A stretch of DNA of 64,000 nt. Source: SVFI01 sp045535935 (GTDB lineage: Bacteria; Bacillota; Clostridia; Lachnospirales; Lachnospiraceae). Numbering within the stretch: the first letter of the stretch is position 1; each line of letters opens with the position of its first letter. A program made the translations under genes and the position numbers. Shown in pieces: positions 8,825 through 17,813 of the stretch. The notes beneath the pieces are model-generated. The model did no database searches, was not told where the DNA came from, and saw only the letters and a list, made by a program, of their open reading frames with translations. The DNA lies in assembly GCA_045535935.1 (NCBI GenBank), contig JAZSMO010000016.1:41291-105290 (forward strand). The letters are read 5' to 3'.

Positions 8825-10206
8825 TGGACGTATTAAAGAAAGTACCTGACAGAGAACAGGATCCACAGGTTCGTGCAAAGAATTTTGACGAAGTATGTTT
8901 AGGATACAACAAAGAAGAAGCGATGGAAGAGGCAAGCAGATGTATCAACTGTAAAAATGCACAGTGTGTAAAGGGCTGTCCGGTTTCCATCAATATTCCG
9001 GGATTTATCGAGCAGGTAAAAGAAGGAAATATGGAAGCAGCTTATCAGGTAATCAGCGAGGCGAGTGCTCTTCCGGCAGTTTGCGGTCGTGTATGTCCGC
9101 AGGAGAGCCAGTGTGAAGGAAAATGTATCCGCGGTATCAAAGGTGAGCCGGTTTCTATCGGTAAACTGGAGCGTTTTGTTGCTGACTGGGCTTCCGAAAA
9201 CGGAATTAAACCGGCAGTAAATGCAGAAAAGAAAAATAAGAAAGTAGCTGTCATCGGTTCCGGCCCTGCAGGTCTTACCTGTGCAGGAGACCTTGCGAAG
9301 ATGGGGTACGATGTGACTATTTTTGAAGCGCTTCATGAAGCGGGCGGTGTACTTGTTTACGGTATTCCGGAGTTCCGTCTTCCGAAGACCGATGTTGTTG
9401 CAAAAGAAATTGAAAATGTAAAATCACTCGGTGTGAAGATTGAGACAAACGTTGTTATCGGTAAGTCCACTACGATTGATGAACTGATGGAAGAGGAAGG
9501 CTTTGAAGCTGTATTTATCGGTTCCGGAGCAGGACTTCCGAAGTTTATGGGTATTCCGGGAGAACAGGCAAACGGTGTGTTCTCAGCCAACGAGTATCTG
9601 ACAAGAAGTAATCTTATGAAAGCGTTCAAAGAAGATTCCGCAACACCGATTATGCGCGGACAGAAAGTGGCCGTTGTCGGCGGTGGTAACGTTGCTATGG
9701 ACGCAGCCAGAACAGCGCTTCGCCTCGGTGCAGAGGTACATATCGTGTATCGTCGTTCGGAGGAAGAACTTCCGGCCAGAGTGGAAGAAGTACACCACGC
9801 AAAAGAAGAAGGTATCATTTTCGACCTTCTGACCAATCCGGTTGAAATTCTTTCCAATGAGGAAGGTTGGGTAAGCGGTATCAAATGTGTGAAGATGGAG
9901 CTCGGTGAGCCGGATGCATCCGGAAGAAGAAGACCGGTAGTTATCGAAGGTTCTGAGTTCGTAATCGATGTAGATACGGTTATTATGTCACTCGGTACAT
10001 CACCGAATCCGCTGATTTCTTCTACCACAAAAGGACTTGATATCAACAAGTACAAATGTATCGTGGCAGAAGAAAACGGTCAGACCACAAAAGAAGGTGT
10101 GTTTGCCGGCGGTGATGCGGTAACAGGTGCAGCGACCGTAATTCTTGCCATGGGTGCAGGAAAAGAAGCTGCCAAAGGTATTGATGAATATTTGAGCAAT
10201 AAATAA
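8824..10206 (+). CDS. nfnB: NfnB-type / glutamate-synthase-small-subunit-like flavoprotein
   Basis: A 460-residue protein with two cysteine clusters at the N-terminus (CINCKNAQCVKGCP near 39-52 and CGRVCPQESQCEGKC near 82-96) that would carry [4Fe-4S] centres. Two dinucleotide-binding domains follow: GSGPAGLTCAGDLAKMGYDV (FAD, about 142) and VVGGGNVAMDAARTA (NADPH, about 283). With NfnA it would couple reduced ferredoxin and NADH to NADP+ reduction by flavin bifurcation, as described for clostridial Nfn. Stand-alone GltA-type glutamate synthase is the main alternative, but the overlap with nfnA argues for Nfn. Confidence 0.88.
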   Translation: MDVLKKVPDREQDPQVRAKNFDEVCLGYNKEEAMEEASRCINCKNAQCVKGCPVSINIPGFIEQVKEGNMEAAYQVISEASALPAVCGRVCPQESQCEGKCIRGIKGEPVSIGKLERFVADWASENGIKPAVNAEKKNKKVAVIGSGPAGLTCAGDLAKMGYDVTIFEALHEAGGVLVYGIPEFRLPKTDVVAKEIENVKSLGVKIETNVVIGKSTTIDELMEEEGFEAVFIGSGAGLPKFMGIPGEQANGVFSANEYLTRSNLMKAFKEDSATPIMRGQKVAVVGGGNVAMDAARTALRLGAEVHIVYRRSEEELPARVEEVHHAKEEGIIFDLLTNPVEILSNEEGWVSGIKCVKMELGEPDASGRRRPVVIEGSEFVIDVDTVIMSLGTSPNPLISSTTKGLDINKYKCIVAEENGQTTKEGVFAGGDAVTGAATVILAMGAGKEAAKGIDEYLSNK

Positions 10207-10218
10207 GGAGAAAAGATT

Positions 10219-11076
10219 ATGCCTTGGTGTCCGGTTTGTAAAAACGAATATGTAAAAGGATATACACGTTGCAGTGACTGTGATGTGGATCTGGTAGAGT
10301 CGCTGGAAGATGGACCGAAGCCGATTATTTTCGGTGAGGAGGAACCTGTGAATCAGATGGCCGAATTTTTAAAAGCGAATGGTATTGCAGATGCGTTTAC
10401 CCGCTATGATGAAAAAGAAAAGGCGCATGAATTATATGTTCCGAATGACAAAGTGCAGGATGCAAAAAATATAATTAATGCATTTTTACGGCAGAAAGCG
10501 GAAGAAGAAGCAGAGGAGCAGATTGAAGTGGAAGAAGTGGAAGGCGAAGTGGTGGATGAGAATGCACCGAAGTCGCCGGACCGCAGAAAGGGTGGCTCCT
10601 ATGAAGACAAAGCGGCTAAGGCAGAGGAATACAAATCCAGCGCAGTGGCACTGATTGTTGTAGGTGCGCTTGGTATTGTGGCTCTTGTACTTTTCTGGAT
10701 GGGAGTACTTCCGTTCCGCATGTACGGTATGGGTAAAATCATGTTTACCGGCGTTATGGGATTTATGTTCCTTGTGTTCTTTGTGATGGGCTTCAATTCC
10801 ATCAAGATGTACAAGACTTATGTCGGTGTTGCTTCCAAAGAGAATACGTTGATTGACGAGATCAATGCGTTTATGGAAGAGCGTCTGACCAAAGAGCATG
10901 TAGACGGAACGCTGCACATCAGCGCAGCGGCTGCAGCAGATGACGCAGAGCAGGCCAGACTTTATTTTGCACGTATGGAGTATATGAAGAGACAGATTCT
11001 GGAAGCATTTCCGGATTTGGATATGCCTCTTGCAGACAAGCTGGCAGATGACTGGTACAGCAAACAATATGATTAA
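10219..11076 (+). CDS. Zinc-ribbon, two-helix membrane protein of unknown function
   Basis: A 285-residue protein starting with a zinc ribbon (CPVC near 4-7, CSDC near 18-21). A small alpha/beta domain follows (about 35-95) whose MAEFLKANGI and ELYVPNDKVQDA segments resemble the DUF2007-type signal-transducing fold. After an acidic linker come two membrane helices (about 141-160 and 170-190), then a helical C-terminus of about 90 residues. It begins 13 bases after nfnB with a ribosome site (AAGGAG), so it is probably co-transcribed with nfnAB. No enzymatic motif is visible. It resembles the protein at 6.4-7.8 kb only in having a zinc ribbon and a membrane anchor. Confidence 0.75.
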   Translation: MPWCPVCKNEYVKGYTRCSDCDVDLVESLEDGPKPIIFGEEEPVNQMAEFLKANGIADAFTRYDEKEKAHELYVPNDKVQDAKNIINAFLRQKAEEEAEEQIEVEEVEGEVVDENAPKSPDRRKGGSYEDKAAKAEEYKSSAVALIVVGALGIVALVLFWMGVLPFRMYGMGKIMFTGVMGFMFLVFFVMGFNSIKMYKTYVGVASKENTLIDEINAFMEERLTKEHVDGTLHISAAAAADDAEQARLYFARMEYMKRQILEAFPDLDMPLADKLADDWYSKQYD

Positions 11077-11101
11077 AATGTCTTAGGACAGGGATTTTAG
11101 A

Positions 11102-11581
11102 ATGAAAATTACAATAATTACGGTTGGAAAAGTAAAAGAATCGTATTTCAGAGGCGCTATAGAGGAATACTCTAAGCGCCTTTCGAAATATTGCAAATTG
11201 GATATTGTTGAGGTGGCGGATGAGAAAACGCCGGATAAGGCAAGCGAGACAGAGGAAGGGCAGATCAAGGCAAAGGAAGCGGAGCGTATTATGAAGCATG
11301 TGCGCGAGGATGCGTACGTGATTGCCCTTGCAATTGAAGGGAAACAGCTGGATTCTGTAGAACTTGCCGACAAGATGGAAACACTCGGCGTACAGGGAAA
11401 AAGCCATATTCAATTTATCATCGGAGGATCGCTCGGATTGCATGGAAGCGTTCTTTCCAGAGCAGATTATAAACTGAGTTTTTCAAAGATGACTTTCCCG
11501 CATCAGCTCATGCGTGTTATACTGTTAGAACAGATATACCGAGCATATCGGATCATCAGTCATGAGCCGTATCATAAATAG
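11102..11581 (+). CDS. rlmH: 23S rRNA (pseudouridine-1915 N3)-methyltransferase RlmH
   Basis: A 159-residue SPOUT methyltransferase of typical length. The C-terminal half carries the SAM-binding knot: FIIGGSLGLHGSVL (about 108-121), then SKMTFPHQLMRVILLEQIYRAY (about 127-148) and the family-ending HEPYHK. It methylates the pseudouridine in helix 69 of the large ribosomal subunit. The ATG lies 25 bases after the preceding gene, and nth follows nine bases after the stop. Confidence 0.97.
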   Translation: MKITIITVGKVKESYFRGAIEEYSKRLSKYCKLDIVEVADEKTPDKASETEEGQIKAKEAERIMKHVREDAYVIALAIEGKQLDSVELADKMETLGVQGKSHIQFIIGGSLGLHGSVLSRADYKLSFSKMTFPHQLMRVILLEQIYRAYRIISHEPYHK

Positions 11582-11589
11582 GAGCCTTT

Positions 11590-12243
11590 ATGAGAAAAAA
11601 AGACCTGGCAAAAGAAGTAATTGAACGATTAAAAAAAGAATACCCGGACACAGGCTGTTCACTGGAGTATCAAGAGCCGTGGAAGCTTTTGGTCAGTGTA
11701 CGCCTTGCAGCCCAGTGTACCGATGCACGGGTCAATGTGGTCGTGCAGGACTTATATGAGAAGTTTCCGGATGTAGCTGCACTTGCGGATGCTGAGGTTT
11801 CGGAGATTGAAAAGATTGTTCGCCCATGCGGTCTCGGCAACAGTAAGGCGCGGGATATCAGTGCCTGCATGAAAATGATACGCGATGTGTATGACGGTAA
11901 AGTACCGGATACGATGGAAGAACTGCTGAAACTTCCGGGTGTTGGAAGAAAAAGCGCTAATCTTGTACTGGGCGATGTTTACGGGAAACCGGCGATTGTG
12001 ACGGATACCCATTGCATCCGTCTTTGTAATCGCATCGGACTTGTGGATGACATCAAGGAGCCGAAGAAAGTGGAGATGGCTCTTTGGAAGATTGTTCCGC
12101 CTGAGGAGGGGAATGATTTGTGTCACCGGTTCGTGAATCACGGAAGAGAAATATGTACGGCCAGAACGACGCCGTATTGTGATAAATGTTGTTTGAATGA
12201 CATATGTAAAATGGGGAAAAAGAACTCAAAACAGAAGGTATAA
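11590..12243 (+). CDS. nth: Endonuclease III
   Basis: A 217-residue base-excision glycosylase/lyase for oxidised pyrimidines. It has the helix-hairpin-helix LPGVGRKSANLVLGD (about 117-131) containing the catalytic Lys. The catalytic Asp lies in VTDTHCIRL (about 138). The C-terminal [4Fe-4S] loop is C-x6-C-x2-C-x5-C (CTARTTPYCDKCCLNDIC, about 187-204). Length and motifs are complete. It sits between rlmH and the nucleoside phosphorylase with short gaps, so it is probably part of the same operon. Confidence 0.96.
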   Translation: MRKKDLAKEVIERLKKEYPDTGCSLEYQEPWKLLVSVRLAAQCTDARVNVVVQDLYEKFPDVAALADAEVSEIEKIVRPCGLGNSKARDISACMKMIRDVYDGKVPDTMEELLKLPGVGRKSANLVLGDVYGKPAIVTDTHCIRLCNRIGLVDDIKEPKKVEMALWKIVPPEEGNDLCHRFVNHGREICTARTTPYCDKCCLNDICKMGKKNSKQKV

Positions 12244-12265
12244 TTCACAGCAGGAGGGTATGTGT

Positions 12266-13606
12266 ATGAGAATGTATGACCTGATTATGAAGAAGAGAAA
12301 CGGGGAAGTTTTATCAGAAGAGGAAATTAATTTTATGATAAACTCTTACACAAGGGGAGACATTCCTGATTATCAGATGTCGGCCATGATGATGGCGATT
12401 TATTTTCAGGGGATGACACAGGAAGAGACTCTGGCACTTACCATGGCGATGGCAGAGAGCGGGGACACCCTTGATTTGTCCGGTATTGCAGGGATTAAAG
12501 TGGACAAACACAGCACAGGGGGTGTGGGGGATAAGACATCCCTTGCCCTGACGCCGATGGTTGCAGCGTGCGGCGTAAAAGTAGCTAAGATGAGCGGTCG
12601 TGGACTCGGACATACCGGAGGAACGATTGATAAGTTGGAAAGTTTTCCGGGTTTTTCCACAGAGATAGAACTGGATGCGTTTGAAAAGAATGTCAACGAG
12701 ATTGGTATTTCGATTATGGGACAGACCAAAGATCTGGCGCCGGCGGATAAAAAGTTATATGCGCTTCGCGATGTGACGGCGACGGTGGATCAGCTTTCTC
12801 TCATTGCCAGCTCTATTATGAGTAAAAAACTTGCTTCCGGAGCGGATGCGATTGTGCTGGATGTCAAGACGGGAAGCGGAGCCTTTATGAAGAAGCTTCC
12901 GGATTCGGTTGCACTCGCCGAGGAGATGGTGCGCATCGGTAACGGTGCAGGAAGAAATACCATTGCCGTAATTTCAGACATGGATCAGCCCCTTGGCTAT
13001 GCAGTGGGAAATGCGCTGGAAGTACAGGAGGCGATTGCAACACTTCGCGGAGAAGGACCGGAGGATTTCACTGAGCTTTGTATGACGCTGGGAAGCTATA
13101 TGCTTGTTGCCGGCGGCAAGGCCGAAAATGAGTTGCAGGCGCGAGGGATGCTTCAGGAAGTGATTGATAACGGGAAAGCGCTGGATAAACTGGCAGAATT
13201 TGTGAAGGCACAGGGTGGCGATCCGTCTTATGTATATGAACCGTCTCAATTAGAACTTGCCTGTATACAGGAAGAAATTCCGGCGCCGACGAGCGGATAT
13301 ATTCAGAGCATTGTCTGCGATGAGATCGGAATTTGTTCTCTGATTCTCGGCGGAGGCAGAGAGACAAAGGAGAGCGAGATTGACTTGTCGGTGGGGCTTG
13401 TGCTTCATAAGAAGGTTGGCGATAATGTGGAGGTCGGCGATAGTCTTGCGACCATTTATGCCAATGATGCGGACAAATGCAGACAGGCGAAGGAGCGGTT
13501 TCTTTCTGCTTATACCATTGCGGAGGAGCCAAAGGACAAAGAAACACTGATTAAAAAGGTGATTGTTCCTTCCTCATGGAATGAAGGAGACATTTTTCTC
13601 ATATAG
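12266..13606 (+). CDS. pdp: Pyrimidine-nucleoside phosphorylase
   Basis: A 446-residue enzyme that splits uridine or thymidine with phosphate. The family signature GRGLGHTGGTIDKLES lies near residues 112-127, with phosphate-binding KHSTGGVGDKTSL near 82-94 and KTGSGAFM near 193-200. AGGAGG at 12252-12257 gives normal spacing to ATG 12266. Earlier in-frame starts would overlap nth or the ribosome site. It salvages nucleosides in the cytosol. A deoA (thymidine phosphorylase) label is possible because substrate range cannot be read from sequence. Confidence 0.93.
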   Translation: MRMYDLIMKKRNGEVLSEEEINFMINSYTRGDIPDYQMSAMMMAIYFQGMTQEETLALTMAMAESGDTLDLSGIAGIKVDKHSTGGVGDKTSLALTPMVAACGVKVAKMSGRGLGHTGGTIDKLESFPGFSTEIELDAFEKNVNEIGISIMGQTKDLAPADKKLYALRDVTATVDQLSLIASSIMSKKLASGADAIVLDVKTGSGAFMKKLPDSVALAEEMVRIGNGAGRNTIAVISDMDQPLGYAVGNALEVQEAIATLRGEGPEDFTELCMTLGSYMLVAGGKAENELQARGMLQEVIDNGKALDKLAEFVKAQGGDPSYVYEPSQLELACIQEEIPAPTSGYIQSIVCDEIGICSLILGGGRETKESEIDLSVGLVLHKKVGDNVEVGDSLATIYANDADKCRQAKERFLSAYTIAEEPKDKETLIKKVIVPSSWNEGDIFLI

Positions 13607-13612
13607 TGAAAT

Positions 13613-13894
13613 ATGGGAAAAACAAAATTATTTGAACATGCAAAAAATAAGGTATCAGATACGCTGAAGCTTCCGAAGGATCTTGCAAAAGGGGAAGCGT
13701 TGATCGGACTGACCGGCAGAGAGGAAGTCTATATTGAGAATTACAAAGGAATTCTGGAATGTACCCCAAACTCTGTTGTGATTGCTACCGGTCGGTGCAG
13801 AGTGCAGATTACGGGAAAGGATCTGAAAGTAGATTATTATACAAATGATGAGATGAAAATAGAAGGTCTTTTACACCAAATTACATTTATGTAA
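13613..13894 (+). CDS. yqfC: Sporulation protein YqfC
   Basis: A 93-residue protein matching the YqfC family. The N-terminal helix ends in DTLKLPKDLAKGEALIGLTG. The middle segment EVYIENYKGILECTPNSV and the ending HQITFM are typical. In Bacillus yqfC is a sporulation gene of unclear molecular function, located next to yqfD, and the same pair occurs here. The ribosome site before ATG 13613 is poor, so translation probably depends on coupling to the gene ending six bases upstream. Confidence 0.92.
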   Translation: MGKTKLFEHAKNKVSDTLKLPKDLAKGEALIGLTGREEVYIENYKGILECTPNSVVIATGRCRVQITGKDLKVDYYTNDEMKIEGLLHQITFM

Positions 13895-13904
13895 GGGAGA
13901 TCAT

Positions 13905-15125
13905 ATGGTCAGACTCATTCGTTCCTTCCGGGGATATGTCAGAATACGTGTGGAAGGATTTTCACCCCAGCGTTTTTTGAATCTATGCAGTGTGCAGGGA
14001 ATCGCTTTGTGGGATATCATATCCGACGGTAATGTGTATGAAATGAATATGTCGGTGGCGGATTTTTTTCGCCTGCGACCGATTGTGAAAAAAACAAAGA
14101 CAAAGGTAGTCCTTCTCGATAAAAAGGGACTACCTTTTCGTATGCAGAAATGGAAAAAAAGAAAGGTGTTTCTTTTCAGCAGCGGATTGTGCGCAGTCGG
14201 ATTGTATTTATTTTCTTTGTTTATCTGGGATATTCGTCTTGTGGAAGAAGGAAGGCTTACCAATGAAATGTTACTTCAGTTTCTGCAGGAAAACGGAATA
14301 TATTACGGAAGCTATCGCAGGGGAATCGATATTGACAGTGCAGAAAAAAAGCTACGCGACGAATATCCGTTTATTATTTGGACGTCTTTTAAGGTGGAAG
14401 GTACCAGATTGCAGGTATATGTAAAAGAAAACAATCAAGATATCTACGAGGAGAAGGAAAATTTAAAGCCGACCGGACTGTATGCGACAGTGGACGGAAC
14501 GATAGTTTCCATCATTACCAGAAGCGGACTTCCGAAAGTGCAGACCGGGGATGAGGTGAAAAAAGGTGATTTGCTTGTGGATGGTGAAATTCCGGTGTAT
14601 AACGACGATGAAACGATCAGAGAATATATGTATGTAAAGTCGGATGCAGATATCCGTCTGGAAACGGAATTGTCCTACCAAAAAAATCTTTCCCTGGATT
14701 ACCAAAAAAAGGTTTATACGGGAAATGTGAGAAAAGCATTTTATTTCAGAGTGCATAATCATAGTTTTTCCACGGCCGGGATTCCTGATTTCGAGGAATA
14801 TGATATTGTGACGGATTTAAAACAGGCAAAGTTTTTTGAGGATTTTTATCTGCCCTTATATTGTGGGCAGATTACGTATCGTGAATATGCGATGAAAGAG
14901 TTTTGTTATACAGAATCGGAGGGGAAATCCTTATTGAATTATGAATTTGAAAAATTTTGCAAAACTTTACAACAAAAAGGTGTTCAAATAGTGGCGAAAG
15001 ATGTTAAAATAGAAAAGAATGGGCGGACTTTGCGTGCGGACGGAACCATCCGGGTAGAAATGTCCGACGGTGACCCAAAACCCATTGCGGAAAAGAAGCA
15101 GACAGGAGATATCCGAATTGAATGA
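13905..15125 (+). CDS. yqfD: Sporulation protein YqfD
   Basis: A 406-residue protein with a YqfD-type N-terminal domain (about 1-85), a single membrane helix at about 91-110 and a large outer domain. The motif LRDEYPFIIWTSFKVEGT (about 148-165) and the lipoyl-like turn VQTGDEVKKGDLLVDGEIPV (about 207-226) are characteristic. It is required for efficient sporulation in Bacillus; its biochemical role is not known to me. GGGAGA precedes ATG 13905. Its end overlaps the next gene's TTG start by eight bases, indicating translational coupling. Confidence 0.93.
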   Translation: MVRLIRSFRGYVRIRVEGFSPQRFLNLCSVQGIALWDIISDGNVYEMNMSVADFFRLRPIVKKTKTKVVLLDKKGLPFRMQKWKKRKVFLFSSGLCAVGLYLFSLFIWDIRLVEEGRLTNEMLLQFLQENGIYYGSYRRGIDIDSAEKKLRDEYPFIIWTSFKVEGTRLQVYVKENNQDIYEEKENLKPTGLYATVDGTIVSIITRSGLPKVQTGDEVKKGDLLVDGEIPVYNDDETIREYMYVKSDADIRLETELSYQKNLSLDYQKKVYTGNVRKAFYFRVHNHSFSTAGIPDFEEYDIVTDLKQAKFFEDFYLPLYCGQITYREYAMKEFCYTESEGKSLLNYEFEKFCKTLQQKGVQIVAKDVKIEKNGRTLRADGTIRVEMSDGDPKPIAEKKQTGDIRIE

Positions 15126-16140
15126 ATATGTGACGGAACTTGAGCTTGATATCAATATCATGCAGAGTATTTTCGGTCAATACGATTCTTATATTGCGAA
15201 GATCGAAAGAGAAATGAATGTTGTAGTTGTGGACCGGGACGGTGCGATTCACATTAAGGGAAGACAGGTGGATGTGAATCGTGCAGAAAGACTGATCGTG
15301 TCATTGGCAGAATCGGTGGAGAGAGGGAATCCTTTGGAAGAACAGAGAGTAAATTATGCGCTGGAGCTTTCCGAAGAAGGAGAGGATCCGGCATTGGATG
15401 AGATTGATAGTATGTGTATTTGTCATACGATTGCCGGTAAGCCGATCAAACCAAAAACTCTCGGACAGAAAAAATATGTGGACGCCATGCGGGATCACAT
15501 GATTGTATTCGGACTCGGACCGGCCGGGACAGGAAAGACATATCTTGCCATGGCGATGGCGATTACTGCATTTAAAAATAATGAAGTAGAGCGGATTATA
15601 TTGACCAGACCGGCCATTGAAGCTGGAGAAAAACTCGGATTCCTTCCGGGAGATCTGCAAAGTAAAGTGGATCCGTACTTAAGACCGCTGTATGATGCCC
15701 TGTATCAGATTATGGGGGCGGAAAGCTTTCAAAAAAACATGGAAAAAGGGCTGATAGAAGTGGCGCCGCTTGCATATATGCGAGGTAGGACACTGGACAA
15801 TGCCTATATTATTCTTGATGAGGCGCAGAATACAACAGAAGCGCAGATGAAAATGTTTTTGACCCGTATCGGATTCGGATCCAAGGTGGTTGTGACGGGT
15901 GATGCTTCGCAAAAAGACCTTTCGGCAGGGACGAGAAGCGGTCTTGATATTGCTGTCAAGGTGTTATCCAAGGTGGATGAGATTGCATTCTGTCAGTTGA
16001 CAAGTAAGGATGTGGTAAGACATCCGTTAGTACAAAAAATTGTAAAGGCATATGAAGAATATGAAAGAAAAGAAACCAGAAAATCAAGTGATGGAAAAAC
16101 AAGAGAAAAAACCAAAAATTTCAGGAACCGTCAGCATTAA
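15118..16140 (+). CDS. phoH: PhoH-like P-loop ATPase
   Basis: A 340-residue PhoH/YbeZ-family protein. An N-terminal KH-like region (about 1-85) precedes the ATPase domain. Walker A GPAGTGKT lies at 134-141, Walker B IILDEAQN near 240, and the VVTGDASQKDL motif near 262. The family is an RNA-associated ATPase or helicase, often encoded with YbeY as here. I chose TTG 15118 because AGGAG (15104-15108) is spaced nine bases before it and no suitable ATG exists nearby. The longer frame from 15070 has no ribosome site. Confidence 0.93.
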   Translation: MNEYVTELELDINIMQSIFGQYDSYIAKIEREMNVVVVDRDGAIHIKGRQVDVNRAERLIVSLAESVERGNPLEEQRVNYALELSEEGEDPALDEIDSMCICHTIAGKPIKPKTLGQKKYVDAMRDHMIVFGLGPAGTGKTYLAMAMAITAFKNNEVERIILTRPAIEAGEKLGFLPGDLQSKVDPYLRPLYDALYQIMGAESFQKNMEKGLIEVAPLAYMRGRTLDNAYIILDEAQNTTEAQMKMFLTRIGFGSKVVVTGDASQKDLSAGTRSGLDIAVKVLSKVDEIAFCQLTSKDVVRHPLVQKIVKAYEEYERKETRKSSDGKTREKTKNFRNRQH

Positions 16141-17308
16141 AGAAGTGGTGCTGTCGCTTGTTATCGCAGTGTTGCCAGCAGTTTGTCTGTTTTTGTACAG
16201 TTTTATGAAAAACCAGATCAATGAGGTGTTTTTTGCCAATGTAATACGCCTGTTGCTGTTTTCGGTGGTGTTTATGTTTGTGCTGCTTCTGGCGATATCA
16301 CAAAACGGATTTTTCTATAAAAACAACAGTCATTTAGGACGTTTTTTGTTGATTTGGGTGGCAGGAATCGTGCTCGTCGTATTACAGAGTTTTATTCCGG
16401 ACAAGCTTTGGTTGTTTTTGCCTTTGGCAGTCTCCCTTGTATTGTTTTCCGGTCTTCAGGTCGGGGTGTGCGGCTTTGTTCTTTTACTGTATTTGCAGAT
16501 GATGCTCACGGGGGCCGATGCATCGGTTTTTCTGGCTTATATCTGTATCGGAATGATCGGGATTGTTTTGTTCAGTCATCTGGATATGGAGTTTTTGTTC
16601 GGTGTACCGATGTTTTCATCGTTGATACTGGTGTTTGTGGCGATTTTGACGATGGAATATTCTGCTTGCGGATACTTACAATTTGATTCGTTTCTTTATG
16701 CGTCGATCAATGTGTTTATCAGTTTTCTGCTTCTGACATTTTCACTGAAATATTTGAGCTATCAGGTGCTGCATAAGGACAGGGATAAATACCAGGAGAT
16801 CAATGATCCGGAATACAGACTTTTGACCGAATTAAAGAAGACGTCGCAAAGAGCCTATTATCATGCGGTACATACGGCATATTTCAGTGAGAAGATTGCA
16901 AGGCGCATCGGTGCAGATGAAATGCTTGCAAAAGCCGGAGGCTATTACCATAAAATAGGAAAGATGCGGGGCAGTAACAACCTGAAAAATGCACTTGAAA
17001 TTGCAAAGGAATACCATTTTCCGCCGCAGCTTGTACAATTGCTGAAGGAATACGGCGGAAAAAACACAGTTCTTCGTTCCAAGGAAGCAGCCATTGTTAT
17101 TTTATCTGATGCCATGGTGTCTTCTGTGATGTTTCTTTTTGAAAAAGATAAAAATGCAGCACTTGACTATGATCAGATTGTATCTGTCGTATTTAAAAAG
17201 CAGATGGAGAGCGGAATTTTAGATAATTGTGAGCTGACCATGGAACAGATGAAGCAGATACGTACTATGTTTGCAGAGGAGACCTTATATTATGACTTTT
17301 TGCGTTGA
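16052..17308 (+). CDS. YqfF/PgpH-like 7TM-HD protein with degenerate active site and no extracellular domain
   Basis: A 418-residue relative of the c-di-AMP phosphodiesterase PgpH (YqfF), placed between phoH and ybeY as in Bacillus. About seven hydrophobic helices lie in residues 30-240, then an HD-like domain. The large extracellular HDED domain that normally follows the first helix is absent. In the HD motif His300 is kept but the Asp is replaced: YHKIGKM instead of YHDIGKM. The usual HHGT motif reads KEYGGKNT. Metal-dependent catalysis is therefore doubtful. ATG 16052 overlaps phoH by 89 bases. Starts at 16061 or 16091 are possible and would shorten only the hydrophilic N-terminus. Confidence 0.8.
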   Translation: MKNMKEKKPENQVMEKQEKKPKISGTVSIKEVVLSLVIAVLPAVCLFLYSFMKNQINEVFFANVIRLLLFSVVFMFVLLLAISQNGFFYKNNSHLGRFLLIWVAGIVLVVLQSFIPDKLWLFLPLAVSLVLFSGLQVGVCGFVLLLYLQMMLTGADASVFLAYICIGMIGIVLFSHLDMEFLFGVPMFSSLILVFVAILTMEYSACGYLQFDSFLYASINVFISFLLLTFSLKYLSYQVLHKDRDKYQEINDPEYRLLTELKKTSQRAYYHAVHTAYFSEKIARRIGADEMLAKAGGYYHKIGKMRGSNNLKNALEIAKEYHFPPQLVQLLKEYGGKNTVLRSKEAAIVILSDAMVSSVMFLFEKDKNAALDYDQIVSVVFKKQMESGILDNCELTMEQMKQIRTMFAEETLYYDFLR

Positions 17309-17789
17309 GAGAGAAGCGGAAACTGCATTTTCTTTTTCGCCTGAAAATTTGTTTGAGGAAGTGGCCTGTCAGGTACTTATGCAGGAACAGTGTCCCTATG
17401 AGGCGGAGGTCAATCTTTTGATTACGGATGCGGCGGCTATTCGTGTGTATAACAGAGAATACAGAGATATTGACAAGGAGACGGATGTTTTGTCGTTTCC
17501 GGCTGTGGATTATGAAAAACCATCTGATTTTTCGTTGGTGGAAGAGGGTGTTTCCGCCTATATAAATCCGGATACTCAAGAGTTGATGCTGGGGGATATC
17601 ATTTTGAATGCAGACAGAGTGATATCGCAGGCGAAAGAGTACGGGCACAGCGAAAAGAGAGAATTTGCGTTTTTGATCACACACAGCATGCTTCATCTTC
17701 TGGGGTATGATCATATGACGGAGGAAGAAGAAAAAATCATGTTTGCCAAGCAGGAAGCTGTTTTGGAGCAAATGGGGATTTCCAGATAA
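17292..17789 (+). CDS. ybeY: Endoribonuclease YbeY, rRNA maturation factor
   Basis: A 165-residue zinc-dependent RNase family protein involved in 16S rRNA 3' processing and ribosome quality control. The three-histidine metal site HSMLHLLGYDH lies at about 136-146. TDVLSFPA (about 65) and LGDIILN (about 103) are conserved neighbours. Start ATG 17292 follows AGAGGAG with ten bases of spacing and overlaps the 3' end of the yqfF-like gene by 17 bases. The phoH / yqfF / ybeY order is the common Firmicutes arrangement. Confidence 0.95.
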   Translation: MTFCVEREAETAFSFSPENLFEEVACQVLMQEQCPYEAEVNLLITDAAAIRVYNREYRDIDKETDVLSFPAVDYEKPSDFSLVEEGVSAYINPDTQELMLGDIILNADRVISQAKEYGHSEKREFAFLITHSMLHLLGYDHMTEEEEKIMFAKQEAVLEQMGISR

Positions 17790-17813
17790 TATAATTACAC
17801 TAGAGGTAATGAC

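Noticed and set aside
17781..17813. TATAAT at 17790-17795 as a promoter for the flippase-like gene
   Set aside because: No acceptable -35 lies 16-18 bases upstream and no TGN extension is present; the gene is probably read from upstream.
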